Assembly: GCA_963921425.1 (NCBI GenBank)
Contig: OY992837.1
Span: 12,001,896 to 12,065,895 of the forward strand
From: Dryas octopetala
Taxonomy: Eukaryota > Streptophyta > Magnoliopsida > Rosales > Rosaceae
Reading direction: 5' to 3'
Length of the DNA stretch: 64,000 nt
Shown here: positions 49,506-59,395 of the stretch, in pieces
Numbering within the stretch: the first letter of the stretch is position 1
Layout: each line of letters opens with the position of its first letter
Translations under genes and position numbers: made by a program
Notes under the pieces: model-generated
The model's database searches: none
Seen by the model: only the letters and a program-made list of their open reading frames with translations
What the model was told of the DNA's origin: nothing

Positions 49506-49660
49506 CGAGGCCATTGTTTATCCAATTGTATAGTCTAATTATTATATGGATGTGATTTGTTAAGGGCATCACCAATTCCCTTGGAGAAGATGATAATTAA
49601 GGTTGGTTTTCAAGGTTAAAATAGTGCAACTTTCCAGAACGAACTGTCAGTCTTTCAAGG

Positions 49661-50680
49661 CATCGACACATGAAGCCGCAAGCAGACATGGATATACAAG
49701 AAACTAGCTAGATATATTTATCCGACTTTTAGTTTTTAATTGGTGCCTGTGATGATGGATAGAGGGCACCAACAAATCAGGTAGATATATTAGTAGAGGT
49801 GGTTTGGCTTGAACTTTGAAGGAGAAGGCGACAAAAAATCTGATGTGCTATGTCATTTCCAGTCTCAATTCATGTAATGAAATCAAAATAAAGTCTTTTA
49901 GATTGTATAAGTAAAGGATGTCGTTTCAGTAATTAGACTCATCATGTCACGTAAACTAGTATGTAAGTTTTTCCTCTACAAAAAGTAAGCAATAAGTAAT
50001 GAGGCCTAATTACATAAGGCCTAATTAGAGCACAGTGTGATTAGTAATTGGACTCCATCATCATGTGTAGAACTTTACTTTTAGATTTTATGGTCCACCA
50101 ATTTGTTCACATTACTTACTTTAGTCATGAATTGCTATGCATGTGATAAGCACGTGACTCGTTTTTGGGGGGCAAAAATATTACTAATCAGATAAGTACG
50201 TGCTTGTCACATGTACATATTTAACAAAAATTCGAATAAAATTAATTGCTAGAACTTAGAATGAATAATATGAAAAAGTCAGTAGATCATAAAATCTAAA
50301 AATAAAGTTTACAAACTCAAGTGACACTCGCGATAAATATCATGTACTATAGGTATATAAATTCTTGTTTGGGATAATGATGTCTTTTAGGAGACCCAAT
50401 AATCTCTTGAGCTTCATGTGTAAGGTTTGATATTTGACTATATATGCATTTAGCTAGACCCGTGCATAATCTCTTGAGGTTCATAATTGTTAATAAAATT
50501 GTATCGATTTTGTCATTTTTTGTGGGGCTTATATGGCCAAGAATCCATGTCATTTTGTCACATCCCCTTATTACACGTGTTTAAGCTTAAACAACCACAC
50601 CGAAACATTTAATTTTGAATAGTTGAATTGAACAAAGTCAAAATACAAAGAACATGAACTAAAGAAGTTGAAACTAGAAT
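49661..50680. other. Spacer between CTU2 fragment 1 and U2 copy 2
   Basis: AT-rich. No gene, RNA or clear element seen. It occupies the place of CTU2 exon 6 to 3' UTR in the ancestral unit but has no match to it that I can see. Confidence 0.5.
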
Positions 50681-50876
50681 TGGAGGGTGCGCCAGCCCAA
50701 GCTGTAGTGCAAGGCATGAGCGACGCTTGGGGGCCCCAGTAGCAAGCTACTGTGGTGGGCCCTCCCCTTTAAGAAATTAATTTAATATCGTGTGAGTCGA
50801 TGACCCACATATCAGATATTAAACTGATAAGAACAGATACTACACTTGATCTTAGCCAAAAGGCCGAGAAAGGTAT
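50681..50876 (-). ncRNA. U2 spliceosomal snRNA, copy 2
   Basis: Starts ATACCTTTCTCGG at 50876 on the minus strand, about 196 nt. It is nearly identical to copy 1, including the branch-site pairing region GTAGTA and Sm-region TTAATTTCTTAAAG. Stem II has GTGGGTC pairing with GACTCAC, one G-U wobble. The 3' part differs from copy 1 at several sites but keeps GGCGCACCCTCC. A near-consensus 3' box follows (CAATTCTAGTTTCAAC). It looks functional. Confidence 0.95.
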
Positions 50877-50901
50877 GCTTGTTACTGACTTGGGCTTCCT
50901 C

Positions 50902-50952
50902 TTTTATAACACCTCTTCCACTCATTCTTAACTCAACTCTCCAATGTGGGAC
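50902..50952 (-). promoter_or_regulatory. USE and TATA box of U2 copy 2
   Basis: USE GTCCCACATTG (50942-50952) has one mismatch to the plant consensus. The TATA box (TTATAAAA, 50902-50909) keeps the polymerase II spacing of about 32 bp from the USE. Confidence 0.88.
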
Positions 50953-51119
50953 TTTTGAACATATATGTTCTTCAAATTAGAGATATTTCTGTAGCTTCAA
51001 AATTACCAGGAGAAAGACACAAATTAATGAATAAAAGGAAGCAGCTTATAGATTGACAAAACCTCTTAGCCATTCAAGCAGTTTACTGAAGAGAAACTCA
51101 TCCAACAAAGAAAAAAAAA

Positions 51120-52345
51120 AAAAAAAGTTGAAGAAACCTGTGGAGTTGATAACAAGTCCATGCTGTAGTACTGTCATAAATGGCATACTTGGTCTCATAA
51201 TCTTGAAACTTTTGCTGGTACATTTATATATGCGTGGTCTGAAATATTTGTTAGAGATTATATTGCTGCCCTAGTAGAGCTCATTATACACTTAACTTGA
51301 AGAACAACTATTAATTGTACAAGATTGGAAGGGTGCACAATTTTAGTACATGCATGCTTACTCCTCATTGTTTATCTAATTGTATGGTCTAATTATTATA
51401 TGGATGTGATTTGCGAAAGGCATCGCCAACTCCCTTTGGAAAAGATAATAAGGTGAGTTTTAAAGGTTAAAATAGTGAAACTCTCTCCAGAACAACATGC
51501 TAGCTTTTGCATAGATATGTAGTCTTACTCCAAAAATAACTTCTCCTTTAGTTTGAGCTTTCTTAATTTCACATAGAACTTTGAGGACAAAGGCATTCTT
51601 ACTCCAGAAATAATTGCCTTTAGTTAAAAATTAAAACATATAGAACCAGCTATTCTACCTTGATGTTGAGAATGGTTTTTTTTTTGGTCAAAAAAGTTGA
51701 GAATGGTATACTTATTAATTATCTATCTATATATGTTGATCAGGTGATTTGGGTTTTTAGTGATTTCTTAGAACTTATTAAGAAACCTTGTTCTGGCACT
51801 GAGTTACATGAACTTGCAGTACTTGATGTGTAAAGTTCAAAGAGAAGAAAACTAGAGGACAATTAGATGAATTAAAGTTGATTATGTCCTTGCCATATAT
51901 ATTTTCCACAACCTGCTTCAAATTAACCAAAGTTTTCAAGATTATCAGAAAACTTATGGAGTTGGCATTTCTCAAGAGGATTCATGCAGTGCATGTTTCT
52001 GATATGGGCTCAAGTACAAGACATTATTTGATTAACTGCTGTTTATTTACTTTGGATAGCTGAAAAGAATTAAAACCAAAAGAGAAAAGCAAGCCTACAA
52101 CCCTTTTTAATTTAAACCTTTTCCTTTTTGCTTTTATGTTTATTAACTTTTGTGATTGCTTGCTTTCGATCAGAAGGTGAATTAAGATGAAACTTGAATT
52201 GACTTGCCCATATTTGGGTTCTCATTCCTTTAAGGTGGTGACTGATAGGCACTATTTCAATTTGCTTGGTCAGATACATGGTGTCTAAAGAATAGCTGAC
52301 TTGTGGTGCCAACAACAATCACAAAGAACTGCAGGCATCAATTCA
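51120..52345 (+). pseudogene. CTU2 3'-part pseudogene fragment 2
   Basis: Collinear with CTU2 from exon 5 (about 51135-51225) through intron 5 (GGATGTGATTTGCGAAAGG, CTTACTCCAAAAATAA), then straight into intron 6 (TTAATTATCTATCTAT, TAGTGATTTCTTAGAAC), exon 7 (GATTGCTTGCTTTCGAT) and the 3' UTR (GGTGGTGACTGATAGGCAC, GCTGACTTGTGGTGCC). Exon 6 has been deleted and exon 7 carries small changes. Clearly non-coding. It defines the third unit of the CTU2/U2 array and ends in CTU2 3' UTR as the parent gene does. Confidence 0.88.
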
Positions 52346-53610
52346 ATTTCCTCACTGGTTCTCTCAATGGTGGGCTTTTCATGGGGCAATTTCAAATCCT
52401 CCTCCTGATGTTGTTGAAAGAATATGAGGATCTTAAAAAGATTTTTTCCCAACTCAATAGTGATGATAAGCTTGAAGACAATTATGATGAAAAAAAATAA
52501 AGTACTGAACATGCTCAATCCAATGAAGATAATTGTTTTGGCCTAAGTGACATACAAAAAGAAATTAAGTATGAAAAGTAGAAAATAAAGCACCAATTTG
52601 CAAAATTTTAGTCGAACATCTTTTGCATGACTACGAATTGTGATATCCACAAAAAGATAATTGTTCCACAAGTGAAGAATGGACAAAATAGACACTTGTA
52701 CGTGAAGGTTTATTACACTGCCTACAAAGTTTCCCAAGTGCACTCAGAAGGAATGAACATCATCATGCATGCTAGACATGAAGTGACAATCTCTTTTTAT
52801 CCGGCCTCTAGCTTTGCAAAGCGTTTTGATTTTGAATGCAAAGACCTATGAGTAGCTAAAACCACAAAACAATCATGGAGACAACGAAAATCTCCATCAA
52901 ATTTTCAAAAAATTTTAAATAATGTAAAAGCACAAAGCCTTGGCTATAAAGGACAAAGTCTTGAGGCATCATCAAGTATTGGTAGTTTGGAGGAAACACT
53001 TAAACTTAGAATTAGGCACTTGTACTCAATATTTTATCCTAGTCTCAACTCTTTAATTCCCTCTCTTTCTCTCAAAAGATTTGTATATCCAATTATACTT
53101 TCAAGTTTCTAGATCGATCTTCTGACTAAATATCACAATTTGTAAGTTTTTTTATTTCAATGTATCAATAATTATGCTCATATTTTGAACATTCACTTTT
53201 CGTTACAATTTGTATCATTCATCATTATGGGTGATTTTGGACTTTCTTTCTTATACTTGGAGATCGAATTTCCTCATCCTTGTCCTTTGACATAGCCAAC
53301 CAAACTATTTACACCGTTAAACTTAAAAGTGAGGCATTTATCAAATTGTTGAAAATGTCACATATTGTACCGGATAGATATCATATTCATGGAATACAAT
53401 TTACTTTAAAAAGCTCTGAGTCCACTTCAACAATTGACAAGGTGATCATCATCTTCATGTGGTCCTCATCTCCCAAGTAGTGACACATTATTTGATCCCT
53501 CTTATTTGGACACTTAATTTGATTCAAATAATATTACTCTTAAATTGAATGTCAAAGCCTTATTTTTTTGGGCTCGTAATAAAATAACTTGAAACTAGAT
53601 TTGGTGGGGT
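52346..53610. other. Unassigned insert before U2 copy 3
   Basis: No intact gene. The start (52350-52430) reads in one plus frame as FPHWFSQWWAFHG, a tryptophan-rich pattern I associate loosely with reverse-transcribing elements; if so it is a small, broken fossil. Other frames (52627-52851, 53280-53480) have no features I recognise. The remainder is AT-rich. Confidence 0.25.
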
Positions 53611-53806
53611 GTGGGGTGCGCCTGGCCCATGCAATAGTGCAACGCTTGGGCGACGTTCGAGAACCCCAGTAGCAAGCTACTGTAGTGGGCCCTCCCCCTA
53701 AAGAAATTAATTTAATATCGTGTGACCCATTGGGCCACGTATCAGATATTAAACTGATAAGAACAGATACTACACTTGATCTTAGCCAAAAGGCCGAGAA
53801 AGGTAT
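53611..53806 (-). ncRNA. U2 spliceosomal snRNA, copy 3, diverged
   Basis: Starts ATACCTTTCTCGG at 53806 on the minus strand. The first 70 nt are identical to the other copies, including GTAGTA. Stem II differs (GTGGCCC loop GGGTCAC) yet still pairs, with one wobble, so the changes are compensatory. The 3' domain is more diverged (AGTAGCTTGCTACTGGGGTT, CGTTCGAACG-like changes) and the end has GGCGCACCCCAC rather than CGCACCCTCC. A 3' box-like CAAATCTAGTTTCAAG follows. It could be a functional variant or an early pseudogene; pairing argues for the former. Confidence 0.88.
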
Positions 53807-53831
53807 GCTTTCAAAATTCTTGGCCAGCCTC

Positions 53832-53882
53832 TTTTATAACACATCTTCCTCACATTCTTAACTTGACTCTCCCATGTGGGAT
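53832..53882 (-). promoter_or_regulatory. USE and TATA box of U2 copy 3
   Basis: USE ATCCCACATGG (53872-53882) has one mismatch to RTCCCACATCG. TATA (TTATAAAA, 53832-53839) keeps the polymerase II spacing. The promoter appears usable. Confidence 0.85.
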
Positions 53883-53899
53883 ATGTGAACACCTGTTCT

Positions 53900-55305
53900 T
53901 AGAATGCAGTGCCTCCACTCAGGGATTTCTTTACTCTCTTTTGTATATACCTCTAACTTCAAATTTTTTTTCTTTGTCCGTTATCCATCTTTCCGTAGCA
54001 TGGTTGTCTTCGAGAGCTTTTACCATACCAACAGTCCAGTTATACATTCATCATCCTCGTCTAACGGTGAAAAACTATACTTATTAAAAAGAAATATCAT
54101 TAAGAATATATAAGAGTCAAAAATGTGTTTATATGACCAAAAACTATACCTATTAAAAAGAGTTATATCCTTAAGAACATTTAAGAATCAAAAGTGTGTC
54201 TGTATGACGAAAACCTATACTTATTAAAAAGAGTTATATCCTTAAGAACATCTAAGAGTCAAAAGTGTGTCTGTATAACATGAGCGTCCGCACCACAAAA
54301 TTTTCAATTTACATGGTCTTATTACTGAAGTGTGGGATTTTATCTTCAATAGCGGAGAACATTTACCCCGCACCTAAAACTAGGGTTTGAATCTTCCACT
54401 CCTCCTTTGTACAAACAGAAAATGCGGATTTAAGACAATTCAGATTGAAGGGACTATAAGATAAACAAGTTAGATCTATGTGAAGGATATTAGTTATGAA
54501 CTAAAATGTAAGAAAAAATTAGAATGAGAGGCCATGGATACTCTTCCTTACAATGGAGTGTCCATGTTGGAAATGCTTTAAACTTCATCATATTTCCTCT
54601 AAATTGCACGCCTTCTGCTCATACTTGTATTACTGTAAAATTGAACGATTCAGCTGTCCATAGTACAAGAGGAGAGACCAGAGAGGCGTGTAGAGTGAAG
54701 TTAAGTTTGTTTCCAAAGGCAGCAATTACAGGACCAAATTTGGTCTACTTTTTCCTAGCTGAAAATTTGCCATCCATCTTACCCAGAATCCAAAAACTAT
54801 GATTTGCAGTATTACAGCATTAAACCAAACAAGACATCGGAAAATTAACAAGTGCTCTTTGCTAATAATTTATAACAGACAAGAGAATCTTGTGTTGCAG
54901 CAACCGCACATAGATGAACATTGCCGAAAATGAGATAGAGCAAAGGCTGTCAGGCGTCTACCCACTAATTTCAAATAACATGGAACAATTTTATGCCCAC
55001 CAATGTCACATATCATAGAACCATTTTATGCCAAAAGATTACAAGAACCCATTTCATAACAATAAAAACATATTACTAAATAACATCCATTCCATGATAA
55101 GTAAGACTTTTCAAACCCGGCAAACAGAGAAAGCAGGAGTTCTGAGAACGAAAACTTTTTATACAATCTTTAGGGAGAGTTCCATTTCTCCGAAGCACTA
55201 GGGAGAAAAATGGCAGCTGGAATGAACTAATCCAAAATGTGATACAGCAAGTAACTTGGTTCCAATATGTTGGGTTCAGCTGATAGATAAGAGAAATTTC
55301 ATACA
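53900..55305. other. Intergenic, U2 copy 3 to NTAQ1 3' end
   Basis: Contains two or three imperfect tandem copies of a unit with ACTATACCTATTAAAAAGAGTTATATCCTTAAGAACAT-type sequence (about 54065-54260; first 20 bases of the unit are the diagnostic part). No supported gene. The end nearest 55305 is NTAQ1 3' UTR. Confidence 0.6.
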
Positions 55306-56332
55306 TCAAGGAATTTGGGAAAAGAATTCCTCCAGTTGACTTTCACTTATGACCACACCAAGCTTTTGGGTAAAAACTGCATTGGTTGAATCAGCCCCTG
55401 CATTACTCACAGAATCTGCAGCATGGATCTCAAAGTATTCATTCAGGTTGTGTACAGTTCCATCTGCACAAATATAAAAAAAGCTTTTAGGTTGTGCATT
55501 TCTCACCACCTCACTTAGCAAATAGATATTTGGAGTTCAAATCTACCTCAATACTATTTTAGCTACTGAGAAAGGAAGAGAGGAATAATAGTTATTAAGT
55601 GACTGCTTTAGCTCATAAGAGAATATATATAAACATATTTTTTAGTAGTAAAAAGAAGAGGAAATTACAGATTTGGTCCACTTATTTTATACCTAGTTCA
55701 ATTTTGGTCCACGATCTTTTTTAAGTTCTGTTTTGGTCCACTAATTGTTTCATTTGTTCAATAAAGGTCCAGATTTGTGACTTTAAATCTTTTGGGTTGT
55801 GTTTTCTTCAATTATAATTGAAGTATAAGTTATATTTCATCATTTCTTAGTCATAAAAACAAATTTGGAGTATTATAATCTAAGAAAATTGAGATTTGGT
55901 GAAATTTGAAAAATTGGCAGTTTTGGGTACCCTACTTTAGGGTCAATTATCTTGAGTTTTAGAACTCCAATTTGAATGATCTTTATATGGTTGTAAAGAA
56001 GAAATGCATAGCTTTAAAACAAGTATATATTTGCTGAATTTGGGTGAGATTTGATAGGGTAAAAAGCAGGCCAAATTTGAGAAAACAAATCTGGACCTTT
56101 ATTGAACAAGTGAAACAATTAGTGGACCAAAACAGAACTTAAAAAAGATTGTGGACCAAAATTGAACTAGGTATAAAATAACTGGACTAAATCTGTAATT
56201 TCCCCGTAAAAAGAATTTGTAACACCCAACCACAAGAAGCATGAGCTTGGCATGAACCTGGACTCCCTGTGTGGGCTATCCATCTTCCACCTATCGGCAG
56301 AAATCTGACAGATCCTACTACAATTCTCTGAT

Positions 56333-56387
<55 letters not shown>

Positions 56388-57929
56388 CACAAACATGCAG
56401 AATAGGTATCCAGGTTTTCATCTCTCTTTGTTTTGGGGGTGACAGGATGCTCAAACAAATTTATAAGCTCCTATATGTGGCTCATTTTAATCTAATCTGA
56501 GTTTACTACAAGAACAGAATAAATGGGAGTTATTCTCTTGATCATATAAAAATGAAAAAGTGGGATTTCCACATATATTCATTTTCCTTTTGTCCAGGTA
56601 ACAATGATTCTAAACTTAAGACTCAGATTTCATTTGAGGAATGATTTCGTCTAAGAGACAAAAAGAAGAAAAAGTGTGGCAATGGAGGCTTATGAATAAT
56701 CAATCACACCTCCTTTGTGCTTGATTATTTTGCTTAGTTGTTAATTGGAAAACTTTGTTACAAGTGGTATTCTTAAATCCAAGTATTCTGATAATTGGTA
56801 TTTTTACCACCACCAAACTATATAAAAATGTAAGAGGAACTTAGCATTTACCCTGAGCAACAATGGGTTCATGGACAGGAGGTTGCTGAACCCAATTGCC
56901 AAGAGAATCTTTCATGTGTCTTCTATCAGATGCAAAGCAACGGAGGAATAATGGGGCATGCACAATCCGGAAATACCTGCACCACAGTACCAGAAAAGGC
57001 ATCAATACATATGTGTTCGAAAATTTGGACTACACATTCAAACAAAAATTCAGCTAATCAAAAAACCAGATTTATAGTTTCACAACATGTCAGACACCGA
57101 AATAACAGTTAAACAAAAATGTTTTATGTGTCTATATAAAATTTCCCTATATTTGAGTATATATAACTTAAACACCTGAGGCAGAGTGACTTTGAGTGAA
57201 AATATACTAGTGTTGCAATACCTCTGGAATTCAGGAAAGGTCTGAAATGAGGGGCGGATAGTTTCAGAGACATAACTTGGTAAAGGACAAGGAAATGGAA
57301 GACTTGAATCCAAATCCCACACTAAGTGTGGTGAGGGTGAGTCACCTCTGCCTTTTCTCTGTACGCAAATGACATGATAATCCCACAGAACAACTCCATC
57401 AGCTCGGTTGCTGGCCTTTTGATGCCACAGTGGGATCTACAACATTTCATTTCCAACCATAACAAACAGTAAATTCATCAAAAAATTTAATATAATATAA
57501 ACTATCCCAAAAACAAAAACAAAAAACAAAAAATATATATATATTATATATATACAAAAAAACAAAAATGGCACAATGGGCATATCAAATACCTGTCTGT
57601 TGTCATTCGAAATGAAAACGACAAAGAGATCAGAGCCTTGGGCATCATCTGCTATTCCCTTTGTGCATAATTCCTTGCAGAGGAAGTAAACATTCTCCTC
57701 ACTACCAAAAACATAAGATAAGCAAATTTGCTACTTGATCATTATGATTGATGATGAGCAACTGAGCAAAAGCACTTTCAGAACAAAGAAAAAAGCACTT
57801 TCAGAAAAAACCAAGAGCAAAAACAAAGCGTATAGTTGATTGGGTGTGCTGTTGCTGTTACCAGTAAAATGGGGTGTGACGGAACTGAGAGTGAGAGACG
57901 TCCCTAGCTTCCAATTTCGAGGTAGTCAT
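55306..57929 (-). CDS. NTAQ1: Protein N-terminal glutamine amidohydrolase NTAQ1
   Basis: Five exons join in frame: 57929-57862, 57701-57593, 57436-57222, 56976-56852 and 55463-55306, giving 224 aa (family about 210-225). NTAQ1 deamidates N-terminal glutamine to glutamate, feeding proteins into the Arg/N-degron pathway. The catalytic triad is visible: Cys23 in [11 protein letters not shown], His80 in the signature WDYHV, and an Asp near residue 100 in [13 protein letters not shown]. Further conserved parts are [20 protein letters not shown] and [12 protein letters not shown]. The Cys23 codon is split by intron 1 (TG|T). The C terminus is [11 protein letters not shown]. Intron 4 holds a MULE-like element and a CT tract. 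It is head to head with the DTW gene. Confidence 0.96.
55658..56205. mobile_element. Small non-autonomous MULE-like element in NTAQ1 intron 4
   Basis: Inverted ends: left GAGGAAATTACAGATTTGGTCC, right reading inward GGGGAAATTACAGATTTAGTCC (first 20 bases diagnostic), extending for over 100 bp through GGTCCACNATCTTTTTTAAG and TTCAATAAAGGTCCAGATTTG. A 9-10 bp duplication GTAAAAAGAA flanks it (55648-55657 and 56206-56215). The interior is AT-rich with no coding capacity. The TIR length, start and duplication size fit a Mutator-like MITE. Confidence 0.85.
56336..56384. repeat. CT microsatellite in NTAQ1 intron 4
   Basis: About 24 CT units. Confidence 0.95.
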
Positions 57930-58136
57930 CTTCTTTCGCTGCTGAGCTTTCCCCAACATTCTTGTGATTTAGATTCTTTTGTACCTCCCCACCCACCAGA
58001 CGACACGTCGTTTAGAACCCAAGGAACGGAACGACACATCGTTCCCATACTGTAAAATATATACAATATCAAAACGCTGCCGTTCCCACATCTATAAAAA
58101 CACGATCCCCACCATCGAGCTCGCTCAACCACCAGC
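57930..58136. promoter_or_regulatory. Divergent promoter of NTAQ1 and the DTW gene
   Basis: Only 207 bp separates the two start codons. A TATA-like TATAAAAA (58093-58100) points at the DTW gene. Paired ACGACACGTCG and ACGACACATCG motifs (about 58000-58010 and 58031-58041) lie in the centre and could be a shared factor site. The ORFs crossing this stretch are not conserved. Confidence 0.65.
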
Positions 58137-58886
58137 ATGGAAGGAGAAGAAGCCATCGAAATGACCAATCTCGACCTCTCCGACAGCGCCACGTCACCGA
58201 AAAGGCGGCCCAGGCCCATCTGCTCGAACTGCAACCGGCCCAACCCGGTCTGCCTCTGTCAGTCCCTCCCGGCCCAGCCCATCGAGACCCAAACCCAAAT
58301 CATAATTCTCCACCACCCGCACGAGGCCCAGCACAAGCTCTCCACCACCCCAATCCTGACCAAATGCCTGGCCAACTCCGCCGCCATCGTCAACCGCCGC
58401 CTCAAGCCAGGGCTGTCCCCACTCCTCGACCAATCACCGCCCGCCATCTACCTCTTCCCGCCCTCCAAATCCTCACCGGCCGTCAACTTATCCCAGCTTC
58501 AGGGCCCCACCCCCCCTGCGGTTCTCATAGCTTTCGACGCCACGTGGAAGCACGCGAGGGAGATGGTGAGCGCCAGCGAGGGGTTCTTGTCGAAGTTTGC
58601 GAAAAGGGTGTGTTTGGATGTGGATGAAAATGTGAATGGTGGGAGTATCTACGACTCGGAGCTGATTCTGAGGAAGGAGCCGTTTGGTGGGTGCGTGAGT
58701 ACCATGGAGGCCGTGGCCAGGGCTTTGAGGGTGCTCGAGCCCAATGGGCTTCAGATCGAGAGGAGGCTTATTCAGGTTTTGAGGGATACGGTGTCGTTTC
58801 AGGCTAGGCATCTTAAGCCCGTCAAGCCCAGGCCCAAGTTGTTGAAGAAAGGGAAGGAACAACATAGGGTCATGCATGAGACTTGA
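58137..58886 (+). CDS. DTWD2: DTW-domain tRNA-uridine aminocarboxypropyltransferase
   Basis: A single exon of 249 aa. The DTW family (TapT in bacteria, DTWD1/DTWD2 in human) transfers the 3-amino-3-carboxypropyl group from S-adenosylmethionine to uridine in tRNA (acp3U). A cysteine cluster (CSNCNRPNPVCLC) at about residues 30-45 is probably zinc-binding. Then come QIIILHHPHEAQHKLSTTP and the signature DATWKHAREM at about 140, where DATW replaces the name-giving DxTW pattern with alanine at the variable site. The C-terminal basic tail (KPVKPRPKLLKKGKEQ) may aid tRNA contact. Assignment to DTWD2 rather than DTWD1 is by overall length and motif order. The TATA box lies 36 bp before the ATG, so the leader is short or the real start of transcription lies further upstream. 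Confidence 0.92.
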   Translation: MEGEEAIEMTNLDLSDSATSPKRRPRPICSNCNRPNPVCLCQSLPAQPIETQTQIIILHHPHEAQHKLSTTPILTKCLANSAAIVNRRLKPGLSPLLDQSPPAIYLFPPSKSSPAVNLSQLQGPTPPAVLIAFDATWKHAREMVSASEGFLSKFAKRVCLDVDENVNGGSIYDSELILRKEPFGGCVSTMEAVARALRVLEPNGLQIERRLIQVLRDTVSFQARHLKPVKPRPKLLKKGKEQHRVMHET

Positions 58887-59395
58887 GAGTATTATTAGTT
58901 CCCCACCCAATTTGCCTTTCTTGATTTTTCTCAATTTATTCATTTTCTCTCGTGGTATTATTATTCATATTGTTGGGAACTTGGGATGTAAAATTTCTCA
59001 ATTCTAGTTATTGCATTTCTCCATTCAACGAAGAAAAGGGCGCTACTAACTTCTCGATTTGCCCAACACAACAACAAGGTAAAACTGTAAAAATTGAACC
59101 TTTTTCCTCTCTATAAAAATTGCATTTTGCTCTTCCCAGATATCTACCTAGTATTAAAGCAGCATCTCCTTTCTTGAGTCCCAAGTATCAAAGTGGGTCT
59201 TCATTTTTGTTAATTTGGTTTGGTTTCTATTTGTTGTCTTTGGTATTTTGGTTATGCTCTTTGTACATAAATATGATAATAAGGGAGAGAGAAAGAGAAA
59301 GAGAGAAGATTAACATATGCTTTTTTGTTTTTGGGTTCAATTGATAGGGTGGTTACAACTTGAGAAGTAGAAAGAAAAGTTAGCATGAGTGCAAC

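Larger units (their letters stand above)
47817..49660 (+). pseudogene. CTU2 3'-part pseudogene fragment 1, with two inserts
   Basis: Positions 47820-48060 match CTU2 exon 5 and the start of intron 5 (GGAGTTGATAACAAG, CATAAATGGC, CTTGGTCTCATC, GAAACTTTTGC). About 48470-48483 and 49506-49658 match later intron 5 (ATATGGATGTG, CCCTTGGAGA). Exons 6-7 are absent, and two unrelated inserts separate the parts. It lies directly upstream, in plus coordinates, of U2 copy 1's promoter edge and precedes U2 copy 2. It cannot encode CTU2. Confidence 0.8.

Noticed and set aside
42905-58886. A functional cluster of tRNA-related genes (CTU2, DTW gene)
   Set aside because: Two tRNA-modification genes occur within 16 kb, but they act in different pathways and are separated by U2 genes and NTAQ1; chance proximity is adequate.
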